The translations under genes and the position numbers were made by a program. From Anaerolineae bacterium (GTDB taxonomy: Bacteria > Chloroflexota > Anaerolineae > Promineifilales > Promineifilaceae), in the NCBI GenBank assembly GCA_030425205.1, contig JAUIAP010000004.1, positions 186,001 to 250,000 on the forward strand: a DNA stretch of 64,000 nucleotides. Direction: 5' to 3'. Positions 25,413-34,629 of the stretch are shown piece by piece; position 1 is the first letter of the stretch; each line of letters begins with the position of its first letter. The notes beneath the pieces are model-generated. The model was not told the DNA's origin, did no database searches, and saw nothing but the letters and a program-made list of their open reading frames with translations.

Positions 25413-26318
25413 ATGTCACATTTGAAGAAAATTACCCTTTTGTTGTTGGTTTTGGTATTGGTGGCCTGTAGTAAATCTTTAATAATGAGCGATGTTGAAA
25501 CCGCCGCAGAATCTCCCGCAATGGAGATGCCAGAGGATGCGCGGCTTGGAGAGAGTTCGGCCGATTTCGATGATTTTGCCGCAGAAGACGGTGAAGCGGA
25601 TATTGACCGCGAAACCCGCTCACAGCAAACGCAACGCCTGATCATCAAAACGGGCAGTATGAACGTCGAAGTGGATGACATTGACATCGCCGTTGGCAAT
25701 GCAACCTCTTACGTCGTCGGTCTAGGTGGCTACATCCAGAGTCAAAATGTCTCTGGCTCAGGCCGTTTCAAGTCGGCCACATTGACGCTCGGTGTCCCAG
25801 TCGAGCAGTTTGAAAACGCGATGGCGACCTTCCGCGAATATGGTGAAGTAGGCAGCGAAAATGCGACGGGGCAGGATGTGACAGAAGAATATGTCGATCT
25901 CAACTCTCGTCTGACCAACTTAGAAGCGACTCAAACGCGGCTGCGCGAGCTGTATGAAGAAGCGCGCAATGTCGAAGAGACGCTTGAAGTTGACCGCGAG
26001 CTGCGCCGTATTGAGGAGGAGATCAACGTCATTCAAGGGCGCATCAACTACTTGGCCGACCGTGCCGCCTTCTCAACGATTACGCTCAACTTCTCCTTTG
26101 TCGGTGAACCAATCGTGACAGAGCCAGAAAGTTGGAATCTCGGCTTCACGCTCAATCAGGCCCTCTCTGATTTGCAATATTCGGCACAAAATCTGGCGGA
26201 TGGCTTGGTCTACTTTGCGATTGCCGTGCTGCCATTCTTGCTGATTTTTGCGCTGTTTGTTTGGGTGGCGTTTGTGATTGTGCGGCGCGTTTATCGGCGC
26301 GTGAAACAGTCAGAATAG
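25413..26318 (+). CDS. DUF4349 lipoprotein
   Basis: ATG 25413, preceded by GAGGAG, gives a 301-residue lipoprotein precursor: LLLLVLVLVACSKS carries the lipobox LVAC. After an acidic spacer, the DUF4349 domain (about 75-245) has QRLIIKTGSMNVEVDDID and GGYIQSQNVSGSG. It continues with VTEEYVDLNSRLTNLEATQ, a coiled coil and NVIQGRINYLADRAAFSTI. A C-terminal membrane helix (about 265-290) and basic tail follow. The domain is found in many Gram-positive and Chloroflexota envelope proteins; its role is unknown. Confidence 0.9.
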   Translation: MSHLKKITLLLLVLVLVACSKSLIMSDVETAAESPAMEMPEDARLGESSADFDDFAAEDGEADIDRETRSQQTQRLIIKTGSMNVEVDDIDIAVGNATSYVVGLGGYIQSQNVSGSGRFKSATLTLGVPVEQFENAMATFREYGEVGSENATGQDVTEEYVDLNSRLTNLEATQTRLRELYEEARNVEETLEVDRELRRIEEEINVIQGRINYLADRAAFSTITLNFSFVGEPIVTEPESWNLGFTLNQALSDLQYSAQNLADGLVYFAIAVLPFLLIFALFVWVAFVIVRRVYRRVKQSE

Positions 26319-26324
26319 AGGCAG

Positions 26325-26388
26325 ATTGCGTATTGCGTATTGCGTAGGTGTCTCTGGATACGCAATACGCAATACGCAATACGCAATA
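26325..26388. terminator. Large repeat hairpin between convergent genes
   Basis: Three ATTGCGT units (26325-26346) face four and a half TACGCAA units (26358-26388) across a 12-nt loop. The arms pair over about 20 bp. It lies between the convergent DUF4349 and thymidylate kinase genes and could stop transcription from both sides. The heptameric repeat suggests it grew by slippage. Confidence 0.6.
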
Positions 26389-26394
26389 CAAATT

Positions 26395-27021
26395 TTAGCA
26401 ATCGACGCTAGTCAGCTTATTCGTAATGACCCTTTGGATGTCGGCTTGGACGGTGGAAATCGGCCGATCGGCATCCACAACTTCCCATCGATCATCCCCC
26501 TCCAATAGCGCAAAGTAGCCCGCACGCACACGCTGATGAAATTCGACTTTTTCCAAATCGAGCCGATTCATCTCCTCCGCATTGTCAACCCGCCGTGCAA
26601 GTCCACGCTCTACGTCAATGTCGAGCAGCAGCGTGAGATTGGGCAGCAGGCCTCCCGTAGCAAACTCAGTGATGGTGCGCAGACTGTCTAAATCGAGGCC
26701 ACGTCCATACCCTTGGTAGGCGTAGGTGCTGTCGCAGTAGCGGTCGCAGAGGATAATCGTGTTTGGTTGGGCAAGATTTGCCCGAATCACCTCGCCGACC
26801 AACTGCGCCCGTGACGCGGAGTAAAGCAAAATCTCTGCCTCAGACACCATCGCCGTGTTGCCCACGTCATGCAGCACATGCCGAATCTGATCACCAATCG
26901 CCGTTCCGCCGGGTTCCCGCGTTTGGATAACGGTGTAGCCCTGCTCTCGTAGCCATGCCGCCGTTAATTTGATCTGGGTCGATTTTCCACTGCCTTCAGG
27001 TCCTTCAAATGTGATAAACAT
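26395..27021 (-). CDS. tmk: Thymidylate kinase
   Basis: The 208-residue protein starts at MFITFEGPEGSGKSTQ (27021), the P-loop start of Tmk; a longer frame upstream has no domain. It contains QTREPGGTAIGDQIR, the DR(Y/H) motif in LCDRYCDSTYAYQGYGRGLD, and the lid-like RLDLEKVEFHQRVRAGY. It phosphorylates dTMP to dTDP in dTTP synthesis. The length is the family norm. The start lies 128 bp from the divergent methyltransferase start; no strong ribosome site is visible. Confidence 0.95.
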   Translation of the reverse strand: MFITFEGPEGSGKSTQIKLTAAWLREQGYTVIQTREPGGTAIGDQIRHVLHDVGNTAMVSEAEILLYSASRAQLVGEVIRANLAQPNTIILCDRYCDSTYAYQGYGRGLDLDSLRTITEFATGGLLPNLTLLLDIDVERGLARRVDNAEEMNRLDLEKVEFHQRVRAGYFALLEGDDRWEVVDADRPISTVQADIQRVITNKLTSVDC

Positions 27022-27112
27022 AGGGGGTAAACGATAACAAAAAGCAGCAAAGTTGCCAACAGTCGTCCGTATTGCCGCTGTTACCGCATTGCCCCTGATT
27101 CTCGCAAACCTG

Positions 27113-27142
27113 TTGGCAACTCGACGCACTTTCTCGCATAAT
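27113..27142 (+). promoter_or_regulatory. Promoter of the methyltransferase gene, leaderless type
   Basis: TTGGCA (27113-27118), 18 bp, CATAAT (27137-27142). The ATG at 27150 begins 7 bases after the -10 box, where transcription itself should start. This predicts a leaderless mRNA. Confidence 0.55.
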
Positions 27143-27149
27143 CCAGCCC

Positions 27150-27860
27150 ATGTATCAAGACATTGCACGCTATTACGAAACAATTCACGCCCAACTGACA
27201 GAGGATATTCCGTTCATTTTAGAGCTGGCGGAAGATGCAGGGAATCCGATTTTGGAGTTGGGTTGTGGGACAGGACGCCTGTTGCGACCGTTGGCCGCGA
27301 ATGGGTTTACGGTGGTTGGGGTGGATGATTCGGCCGAAATGCTCGCACTTGTCGATCCAGCACTCACGACTGTCAATGCCGACATCCTCACGCTCGATCT
27401 GGCTGAAAAGTCGTTTGCCCTCGCCATTTTCAGCCACAATACGGCCCATCACTTTGATGCACGCCAACTCGGTACTGTTTTGGGCAAGGTGCGCGATCAT
27501 TTACGGGAGGGTGGTTGGCTACTGCTCGACTTGGCGAATCCGTACATGATGGAGCGCGTCGAAGACCAGGCCGAGTATGAAGTTGAAAATACCTTTACCG
27601 ACCCTGAAACAAAAAAGCGGGTGCGCCAATATAGTCGCTGGCGCAATGCTGTCGAGACACAGACATTACACGTTGAATGGCAATTTGTGCCGCAGGGCGG
27701 TGCAATTGTCAACACGCAAACCGACTATCACTACATCGACGAGGAAAGTCTGCAAAAGCTATTGGTCGCGCATGGGTTTGCCGAGATGATGCTGTTTGGG
27801 GATTATGACAGTACGCCTTTTGAAGAGGAGTCACCGCGTATGTTGGTTATCGCTCGTTGA
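27150..27860 (+). CDS. Class I SAM-dependent methyltransferase
   Basis: The 236-residue protein has motif I ILELGCGTGRLLRPLA (about 33-48), the acidic GVDDSAEML block, and DILTLDLAEKSFALAIFSHNTAHHF as the motif II/III region. WLLLDLANP follows. The substrate is not evident; its layout is like small-molecule methyltransferases with a C-terminal beta extension. The gene converges on the MoxR gene and their last 14 bp overlap. It has no visible ribosome site and a -10 box 7 bases before the ATG. Confidence 0.85.
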   Translation: MYQDIARYYETIHAQLTEDIPFILELAEDAGNPILELGCGTGRLLRPLAANGFTVVGVDDSAEMLALVDPALTTVNADILTLDLAEKSFALAIFSHNTAHHFDARQLGTVLGKVRDHLREGGWLLLDLANPYMMERVEDQAEYEVENTFTDPETKKRVRQYSRWRNAVETQTLHVEWQFVPQGGAIVNTQTDYHYIDEESLQKLLVAHGFAEMMLFGDYDSTPFEEESPRMLVIAR

Positions 27861-28800
27861 GTTTGCCGATGTTGAGGGGGGTCGATTTGATCAGTTTGGA
27901 GAGGGTGAGATCGGCCGAAATTCCCCGCAGCGCACTCTCAGGATTAACCATACAGCGATGGGGCAAAATATCGGGAGCCAATAACTTCACATCATCGGGC
28001 AAGACGTAATCGCGTCCCTGCATCGCGGCATACGCTTGGGCAGCGCGATAGAGCGCGAGCGTGCCGCGTGGACTGGCTCCGTTGGCAAAATCGGCGTGCG
28101 TGCGCGTCGCCTGCACCAGCCGCACAACATACTGGCGCACCGTTTCATCGACATGCACCTCCCACACCTGTTGCGCCAGCTCAGGGATGCGCGTCCCATC
28201 GACTACCTGCCGCAACCCATCAATCGGATGCGTGCGTTGCAAATTCAACAACATCTGATTTTCTGTCTCTTCATCCAAATAACCGAGTGATAACTGCATA
28301 AAGAAGCGGTCGAGCTGTGCTTCAGGCAGCGGGAATGTGCCTTCATATTCAATCGGATTTTGCGTGGCGATGACGAGAAAGGGGCGTTCCAGCGTGTAGG
28401 TCGTGCCATCGGCCGTAATTTGGCGTTCCCCCATCGCTTCGAGCAGGGCTGACTGCGTGCGTGGCGTGGCGCGATTGATTTCGTCTGCCAGCAGAATGTT
28501 GGTGAAGGCTGGCCCCTGCATAAAACGAAACGCTTGTTCACGCTGGTCATAAATCGAGACACCCGTAATATCGTTGGGCAGCAGATCGGGCGTACATTGG
28601 ACACGCTTGAAGTCGATGCCGAGTGAAATCGCCAGCGCACGGGCGAGCATCGTTTTGCCTGTGCCGGGAACATCTTCGAGCAGAATGTGTCCCTCGCACA
28701 GCAGCGCGACGAGCAGCCGTTCGATGATGGGGCGTTTGCCGATGATGACCTGTTCGATATTGTCGATGACAGCTTGGGTGAAGGGTGCGATCTCTTTCAT
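27847..28800 (-). CDS. MoxR-family AAA+ ATPase
   Basis: The 317-residue protein has Walker A LLEDVPGTGKTMLARAL (about 36-52), Walker [23 protein letters not shown] (sensor region near 100-120), and sensor 1 [25 protein letters not shown]. The C-terminal lid has GASPRGTLALYRAAQAYA and DVKLLAPDILPHR. MoxR ATPases act as chaperones that fit cofactors or activate VWA-domain partners. This copy has no DUF58 or VWA gene beside it, unlike the paralog at 46718. Its 3' end overlaps the convergent methyltransferase by 14 bp. Confidence 0.92.
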   Translation of the reverse strand: MKEIAPFTQAVIDNIEQVIIGKRPIIERLLVALLCEGHILLEDVPGTGKTMLARALAISLGIDFKRVQCTPDLLPNDITGVSIYDQREQAFRFMQGPAFTNILLADEINRATPRTQSALLEAMGERQITADGTTYTLERPFLVIATQNPIEYEGTFPLPEAQLDRFFMQLSLGYLDEETENQMLLNLQRTHPIDGLRQVVDGTRIPELAQQVWEVHVDETVRQYVVRLVQATRTHADFANGASPRGTLALYRAAQAYAAMQGRDYVLPDDVKLLAPDILPHRCMVNPESALRGISADLTLSKLIKSTPLNIGKLNER

Positions 28801-28921
28801 TGGAACGAGATGATAGCAGAGTTGCCAAGTTTCGGAAACTTGGCAACTTAGCAGGGATTTTCATGCATGAAGAGTGGTGCAGAATCGGTTAAACTTGGCG
28901 GATATATTAGGAGTACGATTC

Positions 28922-30709
28922 ATGTCCAGCATTACGTTTTATCAAGATTCGAGCAAGGCACAAAAAGAGATCGGACAGTTGCGAAGAACAATGCTAATTG
29001 GAGCGGTATTTGGCACAATCTTTGTATTTGCCCTCGCCGCCTATCTCAGTTATGCAATTTTCTCTGCACTTGGTCGTGGTTTTGAGCAATTCACCCGTAT
29101 CCCCTTATGGTTATTCAGCCTTGGGCTTGCAACGTTGGCAGCAGGTAGTTATCCACTTATGATGTGGATGATCATGCGACGAGTACAACAAAGCTTGGGG
29201 GTGCGCCCAAACAATGCGCTCATCATCGAATCAGACAGAGTGATGCTCACAACGGGGGATGAAACCAGAACAATTCTTTTTGAAGATATCAACAGGGTAA
29301 ACTTCCGCAAGAAACAAGGTCGGCTCTTTCAGATCGGCATTGTCGGAGGATTACGAAATATCATCGGCTGTATCGAATATCAAGATATGGAGTCGATGTT
29401 AGCGTTGTTGCGCGAACGCTTAGGCGATGAGGTCGAATTTCGAGATACAACCTCGCTATTGGCTCAACTGCAAGCATTCTCCTTTTTCGTCCCGTATCTG
29501 GGTATGATATTGATTTTGGGCTTGCTGTGGCTGATCGGAATTCCGTTCATACAGGCGTTTCAATTAGGGATGACCAGTAGTTTTGGGTTATGGTTTCTGT
29601 TTGGCGGTGCAAGCCATGCTTTGACGCCCTATATCAAACGCAAACGCGCCGTTCGTATTGGCGAAATAGCCACTGGTATTGCGAGTCTAGCGATACTTGG
29701 TTTGTTTGTCGTGACGTTTGACCAACCATTGTGTGGCAACATCGCAATGAGATGGACAGGCTGCATCCGTTTCATAGAAGATGTACGCTATCTCACGCCT
29801 GCTAGGGATACGGATAAAATTATCTATTATGATGATAGTTATGGAAGTGAAGAGCTCGTCGTTCTGCATAACTTGGCGGAACGTGGCACAAGGTTTCCAG
29901 CAGCTAGTGGTGAGTCTATCGATAGAATCAAAGTATCGGCCGATGGCACGCGCATTTTGTTAGAGCAGTTTGATTATTTGGCCGTCTTTGACACGAACAG
30001 ACAGGAGAATATTTGGCAAAACGAAGGAAAGCTTTTGGGACGTGCGGGACTGTCGCCCAATGGACAGACGCTTGCCTATCAACCATATGATTCGCAAGCC
30101 GAGACTCGATTCATCGTCAATCTGGTGAATTTAGGCACAGGTGTAGAGACTGTCACACAAATAGCAATATATCAAATAACTTTTGTCACCGATGACCAAC
30201 TGGTGCTGACGGATTATCCAGACCCACCGACAATTGTTGATATTGCTTCAGGTCAAATTTTGCAAACATTGTCTTGGGAAAGTGCGCTGCTCTCAGTTGA
30301 TCCCCAACCGGTTAGCGAATTTATCGTCACACCCACACAAATCGCAGCGATTGGTACAACCGATATTGTCATCTGGCAGCGTGATAGTGGTGAGTTGATT
30401 ATTAGTCAGTCATTTAGAAGTGAGGAGAGAGACACAAAACTTGCGTTGAGCAAAGATGGGCAGTTTTTTGCCATGTTACAGAAACTTGATGCCGATTTGT
30501 ACCCTGACGAATCCAATGACCGCATCATCTTAGATGTCTGGCGTATTATAGATGGTTTGCAAGTGGTTGAATGGGAAGTGGCGAATGATGATTTTGCGTT
30601 GGCGGATAGTGTGGTTTTTTCGGCCGATAACAAACACCTCGCCTTCACCACAGAAGACGGCATGTTCGTTTATGACTTTGCGTGGCTGTTAGAAAATCAT
30701 GCGCCATAA
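28922..30709 (+). CDS. Membrane protein with C-terminal beta-propeller-like repeats
   Basis: I start at ATG 28922 (MSSITFYQDSS), with AGGAG 9 bases upstream, giving 595 residues. Four hydrophobic segments (about 25-50, 60-85, 195-235 and 255-275) surround a PH-like soluble stretch (LIIESDRVMLTTGDETRTILFEDINRVNF). The last 300 residues contain repeats of the kind SADGTRILLEQFDYLAVFD, LSPNGQTLAYQPYD, LSKDGQFFAMLQ and FSADNKHLAFTTEDGMFVYDF, typical of WD40-like blades. It may be a sensor or scaffold at the membrane; no function can be named. Confidence 0.75.
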   Translation: MSSITFYQDSSKAQKEIGQLRRTMLIGAVFGTIFVFALAAYLSYAIFSALGRGFEQFTRIPLWLFSLGLATLAAGSYPLMMWMIMRRVQQSLGVRPNNALIIESDRVMLTTGDETRTILFEDINRVNFRKKQGRLFQIGIVGGLRNIIGCIEYQDMESMLALLRERLGDEVEFRDTTSLLAQLQAFSFFVPYLGMILILGLLWLIGIPFIQAFQLGMTSSFGLWFLFGGASHALTPYIKRKRAVRIGEIATGIASLAILGLFVVTFDQPLCGNIAMRWTGCIRFIEDVRYLTPARDTDKIIYYDDSYGSEELVVLHNLAERGTRFPAASGESIDRIKVSADGTRILLEQFDYLAVFDTNRQENIWQNEGKLLGRAGLSPNGQTLAYQPYDSQAETRFIVNLVNLGTGVETVTQIAIYQITFVTDDQLVLTDYPDPPTIVDIASGQILQTLSWESALLSVDPQPVSEFIVTPTQIAAIGTTDIVIWQRDSGELIISQSFRSEERDTKLALSKDGQFFAMLQKLDADLYPDESNDRIILDVWRIIDGLQVVEWEVANDDFALADSVVFSADNKHLAFTTEDGMFVYDFAWLLENHAP

Positions 30710-30732
30710 TAGTTGACCAATGTTACACAAAC

Positions 30733-30751
30733 TGTACAATTTAATTGTACA
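30733..30751. terminator. Perfect palindrome after the propeller gene
   Basis: TGTACAAT, TTA, ATTGTACA. The position 24 bp after the stop at 30709 suggests a weak terminator, but there is no U-run, so it could be an operator for the toxin-antitoxin genes downstream instead. Confidence 0.4.
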
Positions 30752-30759
30752 ATAACACT

Positions 30760-30884
30760 GGCTCTCTGAGTTTGCGTGGGGAAAAGGTTCGGGAATTGGA
30801 TTTCCCGAACCACAGGGTGGGTATGTATCGGGAATTGGATTTCCCGATACCATGGCGCACAACCACACCATTCCTCAAAGAATC
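30760..30884. mobile_element. 125-bp MITE-like hairpin element, copy 2
   Basis: Same length and layout as 22541-22665. Its left end is GGCTCTCTGAG and its right end CTCAAAGAATC. Hairpins are at 30786-30811 and 30825-30850, at the same offsets of +26 and +65. The first hairpin is in the opposite orientation to that of copy 1 (loop TTGGAT against ATCCAA), while the second is unchanged. No clean target duplication remains. It lies between the propeller gene and the Phd/PIN pair. Confidence 0.85.
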
Positions 30885-30904
30885 ACAACATTATGAGGCA
30901 AGCA

Positions 30905-31138
30905 ATGACAACAATTGCAATCAGCGAATTTCGCGCCAATATGAGTTCATTTCTACAAAAAGTTCAGAACGGCGAGATCATTAGCTTGACGCAACGTGGA
31001 ACGGAGATCGCTCGTCTCGTTCCGCCCGATTTCGCACAACTTGCCGCCCTCTCCCTGCGTGACGATTTGCGCGAAACAGCTATCGTAGGAGATATTCTCG
31101 CGCCAATTGATGCAGAGTGGGACGCAATCAACAGTTAA
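30905..31138 (+). CDS. Phd/YefM-family antitoxin
   Basis: I start at ATG 30905 (MTTIAISEFRANMSSF), with GAGG about 9 bases upstream. The frame remains open farther upstream, but that part is translated MITE DNA. The 77-residue protein shows the Phd pattern, ISEFRANMSSFLQKVQNGEIISLTQRGTEIARLVP, then a C-terminal toxin-binding tail. It is followed immediately by the PIN toxin. Such antitoxins bind their own promoter with the toxin. Confidence 0.88.
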   Translation: MTTIAISEFRANMSSFLQKVQNGEIISLTQRGTEIARLVPPDFAQLAALSLRDDLRETAIVGDILAPIDAEWDAINS

Positions 31139-31144
31139 TTGATT

Positions 31145-31543
31145 ATGCGGATGTTATTCGACACACATGCGCTCATTTGGGACTTTCTCACCCCTAATCG
31201 CCTTTCACAACCTGCATTGGAGGCGCTTTCCGTTGCCACAAGTGCAGGGGAGGTCGCTATCGCAGCGATTTCGCTGTGGGAGATCGCCATGCTTGTCGAG
31301 AAACGGCGCGTTGTTGTGGCGGTCGATTGTCAAACATTCATCGAAGCGATTCTGCAAGCACGTCAGATAAAAGTCATTCCACTAACACCACATATCGCCA
31401 CACGCTCCGTGCAGCTTCCCGATTCGGTCAACAAAGACCCCGCAGATCGTCTAATCGTGGCAACGGCAATTGCCGAGAACGTACCGCTGGTAACGGCTGA
31501 TCGCAACTTGCGACGTGCGAATATCGTGTCAACTATTTGGTGA
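31145..31543 (+). CDS. PIN-domain ribonuclease toxin (VapC-like)
   Basis: The protein (about 132 residues from ATG 31145; a TTG at 31139 is also possible) begins MRMLFDTHALIWDF, with the first PIN Asp. It continues with ISLWEIAML (the conserved Glu), DPADRLIVATAIAENVPLVTADRNL (the C-terminal Asp pair) and a short tail. The pattern with DTHALIW and SLWEI is that of VapC toxins paired with Phd antitoxins. It would cleave tRNA or rRNA when freed of its antitoxin; the target is unknown. The secreted nuclease gene follows only 3 bp later. Confidence 0.9.
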   Translation: MRMLFDTHALIWDFLTPNRLSQPALEALSVATSAGEVAIAAISLWEIAMLVEKRRVVVAVDCQTFIEAILQARQIKVIPLTPHIATRSVQLPDSVNKDPADRLIVATAIAENVPLVTADRNLRRANIVSTIW

Positions 31544-31546
31544 TTT

Positions 31547-34500
31547 ATGAAGCGAATTATCCTGTTTCTTCTTCCAATTCTTCTCTTTTCAACTGTATAT
31601 GCACAACAAACCTTTCCGATTGGAACTGTACAGGGAAGCGGCGTAGCCTCCCCCATTGAAGGGCAACGTGTCACGATTGAGGGGATTGTGACAGGGTTGT
31701 TCGATGGGGGACAGGCGGACAACCCCAATTGGCTGGTGTTTGTGCAGGATGCGGGGGATGGGGATGACGCAACGAGTGATGGGATTCCCGTCTATGTCGG
31801 CAAAGAGCGTCCCGCTGTGGAAATTGGCGACCGCGTGTCAGCGACTGGTGAGATAACCGAATTTTTCGAGCTAACAGAGATGACGCGGGCGGATGTGCGC
31901 GTTCTAGCAAGCTCAGCCACGCTGCCCGATCCAATCATCATCGACGCGACAAGCAACCTTGAAACGCTAGAGGGCATGCGCGTTGAACTACGCGAGGTGA
32001 TTGCCAATCAAACGGGAAGCTGTCAGTTTACGATAAGTCACGATGACGGTACGCCGCTGACCGTTCTGATGCAGAGCAATGATTTCTGTGTCGAAATTAC
32101 AGAAACGAACGTCTTACAGGCGAGCGTGACGGGCGTGCTGACCTTTCACTTTGGGAAGTTCAAGCTTGTTTTGCAAAATGGTCGTGATGCCGTAATCGCA
32201 TCGAGCGGAACCACTCAGACGCCAACGTTCCTAAAGTCAGCCATTCATTGTCTGCTGATCACGGAAATTTACTACGACGGTTTCGGCCGAGATACAGAAG
32301 AAGAGTGGATCGAGTTGACAAACAACTGTGCAGAAACAGTAGCCATCGCGCAATTCAAACTCAGCGATGCGGAAGAGTTTGCTGGAACCGAAGGCATCTT
32401 TCGCTTTCCCGATGGGGCAATCATTGAGTCAGGGCGCAGCGTTATTGTCGCGCAACAGGCCGTCGGATTTGAACGGGCATTTGGCTTCTTACCCAACTTT
32501 GAACTGGACGATAGTGATCCTGCTGTGCCGAATCTGTTGCAGGTGCAAGGGGGGCCGATTGAATTGGCAAACGGGGGCGACAGCGTCATTCTGTTGGATG
32601 AACGGGATGGCCTGATCGATGCGGTCAGCTATGGAGATAACACGACCTTTTTGAATCCCGCGCCGTTAAACGTTGGAGAGGGGCAGAGTTTGGGGCGGCG
32701 ATTTGGTAATTGTGATACGGATTTATCGGCCGATTTCGCCCCTGAACAACAACCCTCGCCGGGGATCATCGTGCGAAATGAATCTTGCGGCGTCCAGACA
32801 AGCACCAATGAACAGCTGACAATCGGCGCAATTCAGGGCAGCGGGGATGTATCCCCATTTGTCAATCAGCGCGTGACGTTTGAGGGTGTTGTGACTGGTT
32901 GGCATGAGGATCGCAACACGAGTGGAATCACATTTTATACACTCTACGTTCAGGATATGATCGGCCGAGAAGATGGCGATCCAGCCACAAGTGATGGGAT
33001 CGCCGTCTTTTTGGCAGTTGAAAAACCCAACGCACAAGTTGGCGACCATGTGCGCGTCAACGGGTTGGTGACAGAGTTTTTTGGCTTGACCGAAATTGAC
33101 GATGATGCGGTTCGTGTTGAGATTTTGAGCAGTGGCAATGTCCTGCCGACCCCACTAGAAATTGCGCCAACAAATGACGATGATCTAGCCAGCTTGTTTG
33201 AGCCAATGGAGGCGATGCGCGTCCATTTAGGGTTTGGTGCGGCGCGCGTCGTTGGCGCGACATTTGACGGCTGCGGCTTTAGTGTGATTCGAGAAGATGC
33301 AGGCGTTGAGCGCGTCTATCGTCGCCATGCCAGCGATCCAATCGGTGCAGTGGTGCCAATTTTGAACCGCTCCGATGTTGATTGCGACGACTTTCCCAAC
33401 GTCAAGCTAAACGATGTCGTCAGCGGATTGAGCGGCGTGCTAACGTACAACTTTGACCAGTTCAAGATATTGACACAGGATTTTTCTGATGTCATCGTCG
33501 ATGCCGCCCCGTTCCCCGCGCCGCCTGTCGCCCCTGCAATCGGAGAGGGACAATTTAGCGTTCTGAGCTTTAACGTCGAGAATCTATTTGACGGGATAGA
33601 TGATACAGGGAATGACGCGGAGCCAAAGTTGGATGAGCGCGAGTTGGGGTTAAAGCTGGCGAAGTTGGCGTATGCGCTGGGGGTGACGGCGGGCTGTCCC
33701 ACGGTCGTCGCGGTACAGGAGGTGGAGAAGGCGACACTGCTGGAAGATTTGGCAAATGGGGTGGCACAGTATTGCGAGATGGATTATGCGGTCGTGCATG
33801 AAGAAAGTGCGGATGCACGTGGAATCGATGTGGCGTTCTTGGTCGATAGCTCGCGAGTGATTGTGCTTTCGGCCGATCTCAAACGCGCCTGCACCCACAT
33901 CGACACCAACATCGATGATCCACTTGCCAACTGCGCGGACGGACAAGAACCGCTATTTTCAAGACCACCACTTTTCATGAGGGCGCGTGTCGATGGGCAG
34001 GTCTTTACGTTTGTCAACAACCATTTTAAGTCAAAACGGGGCGGCGAGTTTGAGACGGAGGCACGTCGAGTTGAACAGGCCGCATTCTTGGGAACGCTGG
34101 TTCAGACAAACACAGGGGAAAGAGTGATTGTGATTGGGGATTTTAACGATTACGAGGATGCAGAGCCGCTGCGAACGTTGGCGCAGGCTGGGCTGGAAAA
34201 TGTCTTGCAGCGTGTTTCCGATCAGGAACGCTACTCATTTGTGTTTAGCGGGGTCGCGCAATTGATTGATGGCATCTTTGTGTCGGAGATATTACAGGAT
34301 GAGGTGGCGACGGTGACGATTTTGCACACGAATGCGGACTATCCCGACAGTTTGGGACATGATTTGGAGATGATGGCGTTTAAGGCGACCGATCACGATC
34401 TGCCTTTCGTCATATTCGATGTAGAGGAACAGTTTGAGTGGATCGATGAGGCGATTGATGACGTCCCTGCGGAGGAAAATGGACGCCTGATCTTATGGGG

Positions 34501-34579
34501 TGGGATTGCGGGGATGGTTTTGGTTGGGGCAGGCGTTGGGTTTTTTGTGGGAAGACGGGGATCGAAAACGTCGGACTAA
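31547..34579 (+). CDS. Secreted, membrane-anchored nuclease: OB-like domains, lamin-tail domain, EEP nuclease
   Basis: The 1010-residue protein has a signal peptide (1-19, ending VYA-QQ). It then has an OB-like YhcR/ExeM-type domain (about 23-215) and a lamin-tail domain (about 233-385, LLITEIYYDGFG...EEWIELTN). A second OB-like domain (about 423-650) repeats the IGAIQGSGDVSPF opening. An endonuclease/exonuclease/phosphatase domain (about 668-960) follows, with FNVENLFD, VAVQEVE, NNHFKSK, GDFNDY and DHDLP, the metal and catalytic residues. A C-terminal membrane helix (about 981-1003) and basic tail anchor it outside. It probably degrades external DNA for nutrients or biofilm turnover. An inverted repeat GTCGGA/TCCGAC (34570-34586) spans the stop. 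Confidence 0.9.
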   Translation: MKRIILFLLPILLFSTVYAQQTFPIGTVQGSGVASPIEGQRVTIEGIVTGLFDGGQADNPNWLVFVQDAGDGDDATSDGIPVYVGKERPAVEIGDRVSATGEITEFFELTEMTRADVRVLASSATLPDPIIIDATSNLETLEGMRVELREVIANQTGSCQFTISHDDGTPLTVLMQSNDFCVEITETNVLQASVTGVLTFHFGKFKLVLQNGRDAVIASSGTTQTPTFLKSAIHCLLITEIYYDGFGRDTEEEWIELTNNCAETVAIAQFKLSDAEEFAGTEGIFRFPDGAIIESGRSVIVAQQAVGFERAFGFLPNFELDDSDPAVPNLLQVQGGPIELANGGDSVILLDERDGLIDAVSYGDNTTFLNPAPLNVGEGQSLGRRFGNCDTDLSADFAPEQQPSPGIIVRNESCGVQTSTNEQLTIGAIQGSGDVSPFVNQRVTFEGVVTGWHEDRNTSGITFYTLYVQDMIGREDGDPATSDGIAVFLAVEKPNAQVGDHVRVNGLVTEFFGLTEIDDDAVRVEILSSGNVLPTPLEIAPTNDDDLASLFEPMEAMRVHLGFGAARVVGATFDGCGFSVIREDAGVERVYRRHASDPIGAVVPILNRSDVDCDDFPNVKLNDVVSGLSGVLTYNFDQFKILTQDFSDVIVDAAPFPAPPVAPAIGEGQFSVLSFNVENLFDGIDDTGNDAEPKLDERELGLKLAKLAYALGVTAGCPTVVAVQEVEKATLLEDLANGVAQYCEMDYAVVHEESADARGIDVAFLVDSSRVIVLSADLKRACTHIDTNIDDPLANCADGQEPLFSRPPLFMRARVDGQVFTFVNNHFKSKRGGEFETEARRVEQAAFLGTLVQTNTGERVIVIGDFNDYEDAEPLRTLAQAGLENVLQRVSDQERYSFVFSGVAQLIDGIFVSEILQDEVATVTILHTNADYPDSLGHDLEMMAFKATDHDLPFVIFDVEEQFEWIDEAIDDVPAEENGRLILWGGIAGMVLVGAGVGFFVGRRGSKTSD

Positions 34580-34629
34580 ATCCGACGCTGTGCAATGTGA
34601 ATGAATCGTGATGTGCGAATGGGAGAAAA

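Noticed and set aside
30776..30904. Longer start for the Phd antitoxin
   Set aside because: The extra residues are translated MITE DNA and have no resemblance to antitoxins; ATG 30905 has a ribosome site and begins the family motif.
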